DNA of 64,000 nucleotides from Pseudomonas faucium (GCF_021602585.1 NZ_BQIP01000019.1:62001-126000), one strand, 5' to 3'; counted from the first letter of the stretch, positions 37,413 to 46,814 are shown. Translations and numbers: made by a program. The notes: generated by a model from the sequence alone, not told the origin.

Positions 37413-39074
37413 ATGACCATAACCAACAATCCACCGCCGCAATGGTCGCGGCGGCGCGCCGAGAAGCAGCGCCGCCTCGAACGTGTGCGCCACCTGGCCG
37501 ACGGTGTGGTGCTGCCTACCGAGCGTATCGTCGAGGCGCTGGAGCTGTTGATCGCCCCCGGCGACCGGGTGGTGCTCGAAGGCAACAACCAGAAGCAGGC
37601 CGACTTCCTCTCGCGGTCATTGGCCAAGGCCGACCCCGAGCGCCTGCACGACTTGCACATGATCATGCCCAGCGTCAGCCGCGCCGAGCACCTGGACCTG
37701 TTCGAGCGCGGCATCGCGCGCAAGCTCGACTTCTCCTTCGCCGGCCCGCAGAGCCTGCGCATTGGCCAACTGCTCGAAGACGGCCTGCTCGAAGTGGGCG
37801 CCATCCACACCTACATCGAGCTGTACTCGCGGCTGCTGGTCGACCTGATCCCCAACGTCACCCTGGTCGCCGGCTTCATGGCCGACCGCGAAGGCAACCT
37901 GTACACCGGCCCCAGCACCGAAGACACCCCGGCCCTGGTCGAGCCTGCCGCCTTCAGCGACGGCCTGGTGATCGCCCAGGTCAACCAGCTGGTGGACCGC
38001 GTCGACGACTTGCCACGGGTCGACATCCCGGCCTCGTGGGTGGATTTCGTGGTGGTCGCCGACCAGCCGTTCTACATCGAGCCGCTGTTCACCCGCGACC
38101 CGCGCCACATCAAGCCGGTGCATGTGCTGATGGCGATGATGGCGATCCGCGGCATCTACGAAAAACACCAGGTGCAGTCGCTGAACCACGGCATCGGCTT
38201 CAACACCGCCGCCATCGAGCTGATCCTCCCTACCTATGGCCAATCGCTGGGCCTGAAGGGCAAGATCTGCCGCAACTGGACCCTCAACCCGCACCCGACC
38301 CTGATCCCGGCGATCGAGACCGGCTGGGTCGAAAGCGTGCATTGCTTTGGCACCGAACTGGGCATGGAAGACTACATCGCCCAGCGCCCGGACGTGTTCT
38401 TCACCGGCCGCGACGGCTCGCTGCGCTCCAACCGCATGATGTGCCAGCTGGCCGGCCAGTACGCGGTCGACCTGTTCATCGGCGCCACCTTGCAGGTCGA
38501 TGGCGATGGCCATTCCTCCACCGTCACCCGTGGCCGCCTGGCCGGCTTCGGCGGTGCGCCGAACATGGGCCACGACCCCCGTGGCCGGCGCCACGCGACC
38601 CCGGCCTGGCTGGACATGACCGTGCCCGAGACGATGCTCGAACGCGGCCGCAAGCTGGTGGTGCAGATGGTCGAGACCTACCAGGAAGGCGGCAAGCCCA
38701 CCTTCGTCGAAACCCTCGATGCGGTCGAAGTGGCGAAGAAGGCCGGCATGCCCCTGGCGCCGGTGATGATCTACGGCGACGACGTCACCCACCTGCTCAC
38801 CGAAGAGGGCATCGCCTACCTGTACAAGGCGCGCAGCCTGCAAGAGCGCCAGCAGATGATCGCCGCCGTGGCCGGGGTCACCGCCATCGGCCTGCGCCAC
38901 GACCCAAAAGACACCCTGCGCCTGCGCCAGCAAGGCCTGGTGGCGCTGCCCGAAGACCTCGGCATCCGCCGCACCGACGCCAGCCGCGAACTGCTCGCCG
39001 CGCGCAGCATCGCCGACCTGGTGGACTGGTCCGGCGGCCTCTACAACCCGCCCGCACGGTTCAGGAGCTGGTGA
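37413..39074 (+). CDS. mdcA: Malonate decarboxylase alpha subunit (acyl-carrier CoA-transferase-like)
   Basis: A 553-residue subunit that moves malonyl from acetyl-S-ACP exchange onto the carrier protein (acetyl-ACP:malonate ACP transferase). Visible family parts include [47 protein letters not shown] and [17 protein letters not shown]. The start at 37413 has GTGGAG upstream and begins [15 protein letters not shown]; an in-frame codon 21 residues earlier is not supported. It opens a tight co-directional operon. The 112-bp region upstream should hold the promoter, presumably bound by MdcR. Confidence 0.95.
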   Translation: MTITNNPPPQWSRRRAEKQRRLERVRHLADGVVLPTERIVEALELLIAPGDRVVLEGNNQKQADFLSRSLAKADPERLHDLHMIMPSVSRAEHLDLFERGIARKLDFSFAGPQSLRIGQLLEDGLLEVGAIHTYIELYSRLLVDLIPNVTLVAGFMADREGNLYTGPSTEDTPALVEPAAFSDGLVIAQVNQLVDRVDDLPRVDIPASWVDFVVVADQPFYIEPLFTRDPRHIKPVHVLMAMMAIRGIYEKHQVQSLNHGIGFNTAAIELILPTYGQSLGLKGKICRNWTLNPHPTLIPAIETGWVESVHCFGTELGMEDYIAQRPDVFFTGRDGSLRSNRMMCQLAGQYAVDLFIGATLQVDGDGHSSTVTRGRLAGFGGAPNMGHDPRGRRHATPAWLDMTVPETMLERGRKLVVQMVETYQEGGKPTFVETLDAVEVAKKAGMPLAPVMIYGDDVTHLLTEEGIAYLYKARSLQERQQMIAAVAGVTAIGLRHDPKDTLRLRQQGLVALPEDLGIRRTDASRELLAARSIADLVDWSGGLYNPPARFRSW

Positions 39075-39976
39075 TGCAGACACTCGAAACCGTGGCGCCG
39101 CTGCGCCCCCCTGTGGGCGCCGGCTTGCCGGCGATAGGGCCAGCAAAAGCCAGCACAATCCCGCTGCACGATCACCTGGCCGACCTTGCCGTCGAGTCCC
39201 TGATCGACGAAGCCGAACTTTCGCCCAAACCCGGCCTGGTCGACCGCCGCAGCAGTGGCGCCCACCGCGACATGAGCCTGCCCCTGATGCACGCCTCGGC
39301 CCTGGCCCTGTGGCCATGCCTGCGGCAAATGGCCGAAGCCGCCGAGCAGCATGGCGCGGTCGGCCTACCGCTGCGTACCGCCCTGGGCCGCATCGGCCGC
39401 GAAGGCGAAGCCCAGATGCTGGCCGCTACCGGCGGCGTCAACACCCACCGCGGCGCCATCTGGGCCCTGGGCCTGCTGGTAGCGGCGCGCGCCCTGGACA
39501 CCCGTGCCGACGCCGCAGCCGTAGCCGCACGCGCCGGCCGTATTGCCCTGATCGACGACCCGGCCGCCATAACCCCCGACAGCCACGGCAACCAGGTACG
39601 CCGCCGCTACGGCGCCAGCGGTGCCCGCGAGCAGGCCCAGCAAGGCTTCCCGGCGGTGATCGAACATGGCCTGCCGCAACTGCGCCGCAGCCGCGCCGCC
39701 GGCGCCAGCGAAACCCAGGCCCGCCTCGACGCCTTGCTGGCGATCATGGCCGCCCTGAGCGACACCTGCGTGCTCTGGCGCGCCGGCCCGCAAGGCCTGC
39801 AAGCCTTGCAGCAGGGCGCCCGCGCCGTGCTCGACGCCGGCGGTTGCGCCAGCCTCGACGGCCGCCGCCAGCTGCGCCTGCTCGACGCCCAACTGCTGCA
39901 CATGAATGCCTCGCCAGGCGGCGCCGCCGACCTGCTGGCCGCCTGCCTGTTCCTCGACAAGACCGGGAGCCTGTGA
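39074..39976 (+). CDS. mdcB: Triphosphoribosyl-dephospho-CoA synthase MdcB, with a REP-derived N-terminal stretch
   Basis: A 300-residue CitG-family enzyme making the prosthetic-group precursor 2'-(5''-triphosphoribosyl)-3'-dephospho-CoA for the carrier protein MdcC. Family motifs: [33 protein letters not shown] and [17 protein letters not shown]. The ATG overlaps the mdcA stop by one base. Residues ~12-23 ([12 protein letters not shown]) are encoded by a REP sequence at 39109-39141 and lie before the family start, so the N-terminus is probably a REP-extended tail. The conserved catalytic part is intact. Confidence 0.93.
   Translation: MQTLETVAPLRPPVGAGLPAIGPAKASTIPLHDHLADLAVESLIDEAELSPKPGLVDRRSSGAHRDMSLPLMHASALALWPCLRQMAEAAEQHGAVGLPLRTALGRIGREGEAQMLAATGGVNTHRGAIWALGLLVAARALDTRADAAAVAARAGRIALIDDPAAITPDSHGNQVRRRYGASGAREQAQQGFPAVIEHGLPQLRRSRAAGASETQARLDALLAIMAALSDTCVLWRAGPQGLQALQQGARAVLDAGGCASLDGRRQLRLLDAQLLHMNASPGGAADLLAACLFLDKTGSL
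39109..39141 (+). repeat. Type A REP unit inside the mdcB coding sequence
   Basis: GGCGCCGGCTTGCCGGCGAT with the CCTGTGGG head and AGGGCC tail is the same unit found in intergenic REP pairs of this window, changed by one base (GGAGCC to GGCGCC). It is read in frame as [11 protein letters not shown], without stops. Confidence 0.9.
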
Positions 39977-39977
39977 C

Positions 39978-40277
39978 ATGGAAACCCTGAACTTTCAATT
40001 CCCCGCTGCCGAGCCCGGCCGCGGCCGCACCCTGGTCGGCTGCGTCAGCTCCGGCGACCTGGAAGTGCTGATCGAACCCGGCACCCCTGGCCAGCTGGAC
40101 ATCCAGGTGGTGACCTCGGTCAACGGCAGCAGCGCCCGCTGGGGCCAGCTGTTCCAGCGCCTGTTCGAAGGCCGCAGCGTACCGGCGGTGAAGATCGACA
40201 TCCATGATTTCGGCGCCACGCCCGGGGTGGTGCGCCTGCGCCTGGAGCAAGGCTTCGAGGAGATCGCCCATGACTGA
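39978..40277 (+). CDS. mdcC: Malonate decarboxylase acyl carrier protein (delta subunit)
   Basis: A 99-residue carrier. The segment VGCVSSGDLEVLIEP contains the serine expected to receive the 2'-(5''-phosphoribosyl)-3'-dephospho-CoA arm, followed by DIQVVTSVNGSSARWGQLFQ. It carries the acetyl/malonyl thioester between MdcA and the MdcDE decarboxylase. It starts 1 nt after the mdcB stop and its end overlaps the mdcD start by 8 nt, keeping the subunits co-translated. Confidence 0.95.
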   Translation: METLNFQFPAAEPGRGRTLVGCVSSGDLEVLIEPGTPGQLDIQVVTSVNGSSARWGQLFQRLFEGRSVPAVKIDIHDFGATPGVVRLRLEQGFEEIAHD

Positions 40278-41118
40278 CATCGCCCGCCTGCTGCAAAGCC
40301 GCAGCTTCGTCGAACTCGGTGCGCGCCAGCGTGCCCGCGCCTTGCTCGACCCCGGCAGTTTTCGCGAACTGCTCGGCCCCTTCGAACGGTTGATGTCGCC
40401 CTGGCTGCCGCGCCAGGGCATCGTGCCCCAGGCCGACGACGGCGTGGTCATCGCCAAGGGCCAGTTGCAGGGGCGCAACACCGTCATCGCCGCCATCGAA
40501 GGTGCCTTCCAGGGCGGCAGCATGGGCGAGGTGGGCGGGGCCAAGATTGCCGGCGCCCTGGAGCTGGCCATCGAAGACAACCGCAACGGCATCCCCACCT
40601 GCGCCGTGCTGCTGCTGGAAACCGGCGGCGTGCGCCTGCAGGAGGCCAACCTGGGCCTGGCGGCGATTGCCGAGATCCAGGCGGCGATCGTCGAGCTGCG
40701 CGCCTATCAGCCGGTGGTCGGGCTGGTCGCAGGTTCGGTCGGTTGCTTTGGTGGCATGTCCATCGCCGCCGGCCTGTGCAGCCACCTGCTGGTCACCCGC
40801 GAAGCGCGCCTGGGCCTGAACGGCCCGCAGGTGATCGAGCAGGAAGCCGGCATCGGCGAATACGACGCCAAGGACCGCCCGTTCATCTGGAGCCTGACCG
40901 GTGGCGAGCAGCGCCACGCCAGCGGTCTGGTGGACGGCTACGTGGCCGACGACGTCGAAAGCATTCGCCAGCAACTGCTGCAGTTGCTGGCCGCCACGCC
41001 CGCCGACCGCGCCGGCCAGCACGCCTGGTACCTGGAGCGGCTGGCCAGCCTGGGCGCCGACTGCCCGCAACTGGATGCCGCCGCCGTGCGCGCCCTCTAC
41101 CAAGGAGATGCCCCATGA
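40270..41118 (+). CDS. mdcD: Malonate decarboxylase beta subunit
   Basis: A 282-residue carboxyltransferase-fold subunit that, with MdcE, decarboxylates malonyl-S-ACP to acetyl-S-ACP. Motifs: AIEGAFQGGSMGEVGGAKIA (oxyanion-forming glycine region), VLLLETGGVRLQEANLGLAA, and VVGLVAGSVGCFGGMSIAAG. Its ATG lies within the last codons of mdcC, and its own stop overlaps mdcE by 4 nt (ATGA). Confidence 0.95.
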   Translation: MTDIARLLQSRSFVELGARQRARALLDPGSFRELLGPFERLMSPWLPRQGIVPQADDGVVIAKGQLQGRNTVIAAIEGAFQGGSMGEVGGAKIAGALELAIEDNRNGIPTCAVLLLETGGVRLQEANLGLAAIAEIQAAIVELRAYQPVVGLVAGSVGCFGGMSIAAGLCSHLLVTREARLGLNGPQVIEQEAGIGEYDAKDRPFIWSLTGGEQRHASGLVDGYVADDVESIRQQLLQLLAATPADRAGQHAWYLERLASLGADCPQLDAAAVRALYQGDAP

Positions 41119-41906
41119 ACCGTGCCCTCAACTGGCTGCCGGGCCTGGCCGGTGGCGAAGCCCTGGCGGGCTACCCCGCCTCGGTGAAGGTCATCGATGG
41201 CGAACTGGACCAGCGCCTGGCGCGCTTCATCGCCGTGGTGCCGGATGCCCAAAACCCATTCCCCCGCGCCCGCTCGGGCGAGGTCGGCCTGCTCGAAGGC
41301 TGGGGCCTGGCCAAGGCGGTGAGCGAGGCCATGGCGCTCGACCGCGATGGCGAAAAACGCGCCATCGTCGCGGTCATCGATGTGCCAAGCCAGGCCTATG
41401 GCCGCCGCGAAGAAGCCCTGGGCATCCACCAGGCCCTGGCGGGCGCGGTGCAGGCGTATGCCCAGGCACGCCTGGCCGGGCATCCGGTCATCGGCCTGCT
41501 GGTGGGCAAGGCCATGTCCGGGGCGTTTCTTGCCCACGGCTACCAGGCACAACGGCTGATCGCCCTGGATGACAGCGGGGTGATGGTGCATGCCATGGGC
41601 AAGGCGGCGGCGGCGCGCATCACCCTGCGCAGCGTCGAACAGCTCGAAGCCCTGGCCGCCGAAGTGCCGCCCATGGCCTACGACCTGGCCAGCTATGCCT
41701 CGCTGGGCCTGTTGTGGCGGCGCCTGAGCGTGGACAACGCCGATGCGCCGACGGCGGCCGACCTGGCGCAGGTACGTGCCTGCCTGGCCGAAGCCGTGCG
41801 CGATATCGGCCGCTGCACCGACCTGTCGTCGCGCCTGGCCGGCGAGCATCGCAGCGCCTCCCGCGAGGTGCGGGCACGCCTGCGCAGCCAATGGCAGGAG
41901 GCCTGA
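41115..41906 (+). CDS. mdcE: Malonate decarboxylase gamma subunit
   Basis: A 263-residue partner of MdcD with a crotonase/carboxyltransferase-like fold. Visible motifs are RSGEVGLLEGWGLAKAVSEA, VIDVPSQAYGRREEALGIHQ and LLVGKAMSGAFLAHGYQAQR. MdcDE forms the decarboxylating heteromer in the cytoplasm; unlike Na+-pumping enzymes, no membrane biotin subunits are encoded here. The start overlaps mdcD by 4 nt and mdcG begins 1 nt after its stop. Confidence 0.95.
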   Translation: MNRALNWLPGLAGGEALAGYPASVKVIDGELDQRLARFIAVVPDAQNPFPRARSGEVGLLEGWGLAKAVSEAMALDRDGEKRAIVAVIDVPSQAYGRREEALGIHQALAGAVQAYAQARLAGHPVIGLLVGKAMSGAFLAHGYQAQRLIALDDSGVMVHAMGKAAAARITLRSVEQLEALAAEVPPMAYDLASYASLGLLWRRLSVDNADAPTAADLAQVRACLAEAVRDIGRCTDLSSRLAGEHRSASREVRARLRSQWQEA

Positions 41907-41907
41907 G

Positions 41908-42522
41908 ATGAACGCCCCGCAGCCCCATGACCTGCTTTGGGGGATGCCCCCGGCAGCGTTGCCCGCCGACGCCCCGGCCTGGGCCCGCCAGGTACTCGCG
42001 GCCGGCCAGCCGGTGGTGGTACGCCGGGCCGTGTGCGCCGAGGGCTGGGTGGCCGTGGGCCTGCGCGGGGCAGGGCGGGAACAGCGCCTGGGCGTGCAGA
42101 TGCCGCTGGCCGACATTGCCCGCCAGCTCAGCCCCGAAGCGCTGCGCTGGCAGGGTGACAGCCCCTGGGCTGCCTTGCAGGCGCTGGCCAGCGTGGCGCC
42201 CGTGCTCGATGCCAGCGGGCTGGCCTGGGGGCCCACCGGCAGCGTCGGTTATCAATTGGCCACGGGCGTTGGCGCAGTACACGCTGCCAGCGACCTCGAT
42301 GTACTGCTGCGCACGCCGCAACCCCTGGCCCGGGCCAAGGCGCGCGAGCTCCTGGACATCCTCGACTGCGGCCCTTGCCGCATCGATGTGCAGCTGCAAA
42401 CCCCGGCCGGCGCCGTCGCCCTGCGCGAATGGGCCGGCATGGCGCGGCGCGTGCTGCTCAAGTCGGCCAGCGGCGCGCAGCTGGTGGCCGACCCGTGGGC
42501 GTTGCTGGAGTGCGCAGCGTGA
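41908..42522 (+). CDS. mdcG: Phosphoribosyl-dephospho-CoA transferase
   Basis: A 204-residue nucleotidyltransferase that attaches the prosthetic group made by MdcB to the MdcC serine. Supporting segments are PHDLLWGMPPAALPADAP at the N-terminus and GPTGSVGYQLATGVGAVHAASDLDVLL, where the GS...SDLDVL pattern is the nucleotidyltransferase active site. Its stop overlaps the GTG start of mdcH by 3 nt. Confidence 0.93.
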   Translation: MNAPQPHDLLWGMPPAALPADAPAWARQVLAAGQPVVVRRAVCAEGWVAVGLRGAGREQRLGVQMPLADIARQLSPEALRWQGDSPWAALQALASVAPVLDASGLAWGPTGSVGYQLATGVGAVHAASDLDVLLRTPQPLARAKARELLDILDCGPCRIDVQLQTPAGAVALREWAGMARRVLLKSASGAQLVADPWALLECAA

Positions 42523-43439
42523 GCAGCCTGTTCGCCTTCCCAGGCCAGGGCGCCCAGCAGGCGGGGATGCTGCACCGCCTGCCCGAGGGCAGCGCGGCGC
42601 TGCTGGAGGAGGCCAGCGATGCGTTGCATCAGCAGGTGCTGGCGCTGGACACCGCGCAAGCGCTGCAGACGACCCGGGCCGTGCAGCTCTGCCTGCTGCT
42701 GGCCGGGGTCGCCTGGGCGCACTGGCTGATGCAGCGCAGCCCGGCGCCGGACTATGTGGCCGGGTTGTCGATCGGCGCCTACCCAGCCGCCGTCGCCGCC
42801 GGTGCCCTGGCCTTTGCCGATGCCGTGCGCCTGGTGGCGCTGCGCGGCGAGCTGATGCACTGCGCCTACCCGCAGGGCTACGGCATGACCGCCCTCAGCG
42901 GCCTCGACCAGGCGCGTGTCGAACACCTGCTGGCCGAGGTGGGCGGCGAGGTGTACCTGGCCAACCTCAACAGCGACAACCAGTTCGTCATCGCCGGCAG
43001 CGACAGCGCCATGGCCGCGGTCGCCGCCCGCGCCCGCCGCCTTGGCCAGGGCGTGGCCCGGCGCCTGGCGGTCAGCGTGCCGTCCCACTGCGCGTTGCTC
43101 GACGGCCCGGCCGCCGAGCTGGCCGCAGCCTTCGCCCAGGTGCAGCTGCGCCGCCCGCGCATCACCTACCTGAGCGGCAGCAGCGCGCGGCCGATCCACG
43201 ACCCGCAACGCCTGCGCGATGACCTCGCCGGCAACATGGCGCGGCAGGTGGATTGGCGTGCCACGCTGCGCAACGCCTATGAACGCGGGGTGCGCCTGCA
43301 CCTGGAGATGCCGCCTGGCAGCGTGCTCAGCGGCCTGGCCCGGCCGGTGTTCGAACAGGGTAGGGTGGTGGCCGTCGAGGGCACCCGGGCCGACACCGTC
43401 GATGCGCTGTTGCGCCAGGAGGTGGCCAACAACCGATGA
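42519..43439 (+). CDS. mdcH: Malonyl transferase MdcH (malonyl-CoA:ACP transacylase family)
   Basis: A 306-residue FabD-type acyltransferase that primes the carrier by loading malonyl from malonyl-CoA. Catalytic parts are LFAFPGQGAQQAGML at the N-terminus, the nucleophile elbow VAGLSIGAYPAAVAAG (Ser in GLSIG), VPSHCALLDGPAAEL with the catalytic His, and LHLEMPPGSVLSGL. The start is GTG at 42519, overlapping mdcG. The 60-nt gap to madL is the only sizeable break in the operon and carries Crc/Hfq-type motifs. Confidence 0.93.
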   Translation: MSSLFAFPGQGAQQAGMLHRLPEGSAALLEEASDALHQQVLALDTAQALQTTRAVQLCLLLAGVAWAHWLMQRSPAPDYVAGLSIGAYPAAVAAGALAFADAVRLVALRGELMHCAYPQGYGMTALSGLDQARVEHLLAEVGGEVYLANLNSDNQFVIAGSDSAMAAVAARARRLGQGVARRLAVSVPSHCALLDGPAAELAAAFAQVQLRRPRITYLSGSSARPIHDPQRLRDDLAGNMARQVDWRATLRNAYERGVRLHLEMPPGSVLSGLARPVFEQGRVVAVEGTRADTVDALLRQEVANNR

Positions 43440-43454
43440 CGGCGCTGCAACTCG

Positions 43455-43500
43455 AAGAACAACAACAACCAACTTCGATACAAGCTGAGGACAACAACAA
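43455..43500 (+). promoter_or_regulatory. Double Crc/Hfq catabolite-activity motif before madL
   Basis: AAGAACAACAACAACC at 43455-43470 and AACAACAA at 43493-43500 both satisfy AAnAAnAA; the second ends on the A of the madL start codon. The placement fits direct occlusion of translation initiation of the malonate transporter by Hfq/Crc. Confidence 0.6.
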
Positions 43501-43922
43501 TGATCATCTATGGTGTGGCTCTGCTGGCGGTGTGCACCCTCGCCGGCGTCATCGTCGGCGACTTCCTGGGCGTGCTGCTGGGCGTCAAATCCAATGTGGG
43601 CGGGGTCGGCATCGCCATGATCCTGCTGATCTGCGCAAGGCTGTACATGCAGCGCAAGGGCGGCATGAGCAAGGAGTGCGAGTTCGGCGTCGGTTTCTGG
43701 GGCGCCATGTACATCCCGGTGGTGGTGGCCATGGCTGCCCAGCAGAACGTGGTCACCGCCCTGCACGGCGGGCCGGTGGCGCTGCTGGCGGCCATTGGCG
43801 CGGTGCTGGTGTGTGGCCTGACCATCGCCCTGATCAGCCGCAGCCACCGCGGCGAGCCGTTGCCCGCGCTGGAGGCACCCACCCCTGAGACTGCGCAGGT
43901 AGCCCCTGCAGGAGGTCGCTGA
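43500..43922 (+). CDS. madL: Malonate transporter subunit MadL
   Basis: A 140-residue inner-membrane protein with about four helices (MIIYGVALLAVCTLAGVIVG, GVGIAMILLICARLYM, FWGAMYIPVVVAMAAQQNVV, VALLAAIGAVLVCGLTIALI). With MadM it makes the two-component malonate:Na+ symporter known from Malonomonas and Pseudomonas. The C-terminal ~20 residues are polar. madM starts 1 nt after its stop. Its position directly after mdcH makes it part of the malonate operon. Confidence 0.93.
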   Translation: MIIYGVALLAVCTLAGVIVGDFLGVLLGVKSNVGGVGIAMILLICARLYMQRKGGMSKECEFGVGFWGAMYIPVVVAMAAQQNVVTALHGGPVALLAAIGAVLVCGLTIALISRSHRGEPLPALEAPTPETAQVAPAGGR

Positions 43923-43923
43923 G

Positions 43924-44688
43924 ATGTGGCCGATCATTGACAATGCCCTGGAACACAATGGCCTGATCACGGCGTTCGCGGTGGTGGGCGGGATCATGTG
44001 GCTGTCGGTGCTGTTGTCCAAGTACCTGACTTTCGGCCGCGTGCATGGCTCGGCCATCGCCATCGTCATCGGCCTGGTGCTGGCCTGGGTCGGCGGTACC
44101 GTGACGGGCGGGCAGAAGGGCCTGGCCGACATGGCGCTGTTCTCTGGCATCGGCCTGATGGGCGGGGCGATGCTGCGCGATTTCGCCATCGTCGCCACGG
44201 CCTTCGAGGTGCAGGCCACCGAAGCGCGCAAGGCCGGCATGATCGGTGCCATCGCGCTGCTGCTGGGCACGGTGCTGCCGTTCATCGTGGGCGCTGGGGT
44301 GGCGTATGCCTTCGGCTATCGCGATGCGGTGAGCATGACCACCATCGGCGCGGGCGCGGTGACCTACATCGTCGGGCCGGTGACCGGTGCGGCGCTGGGC
44401 GCCAGTTCGGATGTGGTGGCGCTGTCGATTGCCACCGGGTTGATCAAGGCGATCCTGGTGATGGTGTTCACACCGGTGTCGGCGCGGTTGCTGGCGTTGG
44501 ACAACCCGCGTTCGGCGATGGTGTTTGGTGGCTTGGCCGGGACGGTGTCGGGGGTGACGGCAGGGCTCGCGGCGACGGATCGGCGGTTGGTGCCGTATGG
44601 CGCGCTGACGGCGACCTTCCATACCGGGTTGGGGTGCCTGATGGGGCCTTCGATCCTGTATTTCTGTGTGCGCGGGTTGGTGGGCTGA
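43924..44688 (+). CDS. madM: Malonate transporter subunit MadM
   Basis: A 254-residue polytopic membrane protein (LITAFAVVGGIMWLSVLLSK, IAIVIGLVLAWVGGTV, IGAIALLLGTVLPFIVGAGV, ATGLIKAILVMVFTPV), the larger half of the MadLM malonate carrier. The repeated GG-rich helix ends (FSGIGLMGGAMLRDF) are typical. A GGAGG ribosome site lies just upstream within madL. The operon ends here; a type B REP pair begins ~9 bp after the stop. Confidence 0.94.
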   Translation: MWPIIDNALEHNGLITAFAVVGGIMWLSVLLSKYLTFGRVHGSAIAIVIGLVLAWVGGTVTGGQKGLADMALFSGIGLMGGAMLRDFAIVATAFEVQATEARKAGMIGAIALLLGTVLPFIVGAGVAYAFGYRDAVSMTTIGAGAVTYIVGPVTGAALGASSDVVALSIATGLIKAILVMVFTPVSARLLALDNPRSAMVFGGLAGTVSGVTAGLAATDRRLVPYGALTATFHTGLGCLMGPSILYFCVRGLVG

Positions 44689-44696
44689 AGGGGCCT

Positions 44697-44800
44697 GGGG
44701 CTGCTTTGCAGCCCTTTCGCGACACAAGGCCGCTCCTACAGGGTTACGCGGTAGTTTGTAGGAGCGGCCTTGTGTCGCGAAAGGGGCGCAAAGCGCCCCC
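44697..44800. repeat. REP pair, type B, between madM and mdcR
   Basis: Facing units of the GGAGCGGCCTTGTGTCGCGA family. The distal hairpins differ, GGGCTGC-TTT-GCAGCCC left and GGGCGC-AAA-GCGCCC right, each self-complementary. It sits between convergent madM and mdcR. Confidence 0.88.
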
Positions 44801-44804
44801 AATC

Positions 44805-45716
44805 TCAATTCTCCCGGCTATACATCCGGCATTCAGCCAGCAACGCCAACAGGTTCGGCTCGCGCTCCCGCGCCTTCAGAAACACCACCCCAATATGCTG
44901 CTGCAACCGATACCTCTGCTGCAGCGCTATCAACTTCACTCGGTTCTCGTACACCGCCGCAATCCGCCCGGGCAACAGCGCAAACCCCACCCCCGAACTG
45001 ACCATGCTGAGCAAGGTGAAGATGTCGTTCACCTGCATCGCCACCTTCGGCTCGAACCCCGCCTGCTGGAACACCTGCGCACCATCGCGGTGGGTGGCAA
45101 AACCCTGGGTCAGGGTGATGAAGGTGGAGTCGGCCAGGTCCGCCAGGTCCACCTCCTGCTGCCCGGCAAACGGCGAATCGGTGGGCACGGCGAGGAAGAT
45201 GTCGTCGCAAAACAGCGCCAGCTGCTCGCAAGCAGGGTCGGCCACGCTCTCGTCCAGCGACACCAGGATCGCTTCCAGCTCGTGGTTCTTCAGGCGCTGC
45301 AGCAGCTCGACGTTCGAGCCCAGGGTCAGGTCGATGTTCAGCTCGCTGCGCCGCAGCTTCAGGCCCATCACCAGTTTCGGCACGGTCTTCACGGTCAGCG
45401 AATACAGCGCGCCCAGGCGGAAACGCTCGGCGTAGAAGCCTGCGGCCTCGCGGGTCTGGCGCACCATCTGCTCGGCGTCCTGGATCAGCTGGCGGGCCTT
45501 TTTCTCCAGCACGTAGGCGCTTTCCAGCGGGATCAGCTGGCGGCCTTCGTGCTTGAACAGTGGGCAGCGCAGGGCGCTTTCCAGGGAGTGGATGGCCCGG
45601 TGCACGCTGACCGCGCTGGTGGACAGCTCGGCGGCGGCGCGGCCGAGGTTGCCGCTGCGCATGAAGGCGAGGAAGGTCTCGAGCTTTTTCAGGGTCAGTT
45701 CTTCGTCGATCAGCAT
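44805..45716 (-). CDS. mdcR: LysR-family regulator of the malonate operon
   Basis: A 303-residue LysR protein with HTH at ~9-65 (LETFLAFMRSGNLGRAAAEL, STSAVSVHRAIHSLESALR) and a substrate-binding-type effector domain. Position at the end of the mdc-mad cluster, convergent to it, is that of MdcR, which activates malonate decarboxylase genes with malonate as effector. A single REP lies ~54 bp upstream of its start. Confidence 0.9.
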   Translation of the reverse strand: MLIDEELTLKKLETFLAFMRSGNLGRAAAELSTSAVSVHRAIHSLESALRCPLFKHEGRQLIPLESAYVLEKKARQLIQDAEQMVRQTREAAGFYAERFRLGALYSLTVKTVPKLVMGLKLRRSELNIDLTLGSNVELLQRLKNHELEAILVSLDESVADPACEQLALFCDDIFLAVPTDSPFAGQQEVDLADLADSTFITLTQGFATHRDGAQVFQQAGFEPKVAMQVNDIFTLLSMVSSGVGFALLPGRIAAVYENRVKLIALQQRYRLQQHIGVVFLKAREREPNLLALLAECRMYSREN

Positions 45717-45769
45717 GGCGGGGCCCTGAAATGGAGGTGGCGCAGATCATGCCATAACCGGGGCCCTCA

Positions 45770-45808
45770 AGGGCCCTGCGGGAGCCGGCTTGCCGGCGAT
45801 AGGGCCAC
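45770..45808. repeat. Single type A REP upstream of mdcR
   Basis: GGAGCCGGCTTGCCGGCGAT with flanking CCTGCG and AGGGCC. Unlike the others it is unpaired, in the divergent region between mdcR and the luxR-type gene. Confidence 0.85.
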
Positions 45809-45900
45809 CCCGATGTCCGGCTCACCCCGAAGGGTGATGGCCGCCCCCGCCAACCCATGCAAGAATTCCCCCATAACAACCCCGGCATGGGACCACGACA

Positions 45901-46749
45901 ATGAGCAAAGACCGGCTGAAATCGCCCGACTGGTACGCGCAGATGGCGCGTGTCATCGACGCCCAGGGCGCGCCGGGCTTCGTCGAGGCGCTGTTCGCCG
46001 CGCTCAAGCTGCTTGCCCCGTGCCAGGCCATCACCGTGTTCCTCTACCCGCGCAAGGGCCTGCCCTCGGCGCTGTTCGTCAAGGACGAGGAAGGCCCATG
46101 GCTGCCGGAAGGCAACGTGCAGCGCTACCTCGAAGGCTACTACCTGCTGTGCCCGTTCTACCGCGCCTGCATGGACGGCGTGCCCGCCGGTTGCTACCGG
46201 CTGAGCGACGTGGCCCCCGACCACTTCAAGCGCAGCGAGTACTACCTGGCCTTCTACCAGCACGCGCACATGGAAGATGAGCCGAACTTCATCGTGCCAT
46301 TGGACGAAGACCTGACCATCGCCGTGTCGCTGGCCAGCACCCAGCGCCTGAGCCGCCAGCAGGTCAACGACCTCAAGTGCGTGGCGCCCTGGGTCGCGGC
46401 CGTGGTGCGCCGGCAATGGGGCCACCTGGACATCGACGCGCTCGGCGGGCGCTTCGAGAGCGCCCTGGGCCGGCAGATCAACGCGGCGCTGAACAATTTC
46501 GGCTCCTCGCTGCTGACCGAGCGCGAATGCCGCATCGCCCAGTACCTGCTGCGCGGCCACTCGACCCGCTCGCTGGCCGAGCGCCTGGGCATCAGCGAAG
46601 ACACGGTCAAGACCCACCGCAAGAACCTCTACACCAAGCTGGACATCGCCAAGCAGTCCGAACTGTTCTCGCTGTTCATCGACTCCCTGGCCCAGGCCCA
46701 GGAAGGCTTGAGCAAGGACCCGCTGGAAAGCTACCTGCGAAGGCGCTGA
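45901..46749 (+). CDS. LuxR-family transcriptional regulator
   Basis: A 282-residue regulator. The C-terminal ~65 residues are the LuxR/NarL HTH (LTERECRIAQYLLRGHSTRS, then LGISEDTVKTHRKNLYTKLD). The ~200-residue N-terminal part (CQAITVFLYPRKGLPSALFV, YYLLCPFYRACMDGVP) is not a receiver or a recognisable autoinducer domain, so its ligand is unknown. It is 65 bp ahead of a PuuC-like dehydrogenase and a transaminase on the same strand and probably controls them. Its start has only a weak ribosome site. Confidence 0.8.
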   Translation: MSKDRLKSPDWYAQMARVIDAQGAPGFVEALFAALKLLAPCQAITVFLYPRKGLPSALFVKDEEGPWLPEGNVQRYLEGYYLLCPFYRACMDGVPAGCYRLSDVAPDHFKRSEYYLAFYQHAHMEDEPNFIVPLDEDLTIAVSLASTQRLSRQQVNDLKCVAPWVAAVVRRQWGHLDIDALGGRFESALGRQINAALNNFGSSLLTERECRIAQYLLRGHSTRSLAERLGISEDTVKTHRKNLYTKLDIAKQSELFSLFIDSLAQAQEGLSKDPLESYLRRR

Positions 46750-46814
46750 CGCCCCCGCGACACCTCATACGAACGACAAAACCGGCCGCCCGTGCGGCCG
46801 CAAGGGAGACCTGC

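Noticed and set aside
46776-46802. GGCCGC-n4-GCGGCC between the luxR-type gene and the aldehyde dehydrogenase gene as a terminator
   Set aside because: The stem is only 6 bp, has no U-run, and lies between co-directional genes likely to be related; too weak to call.
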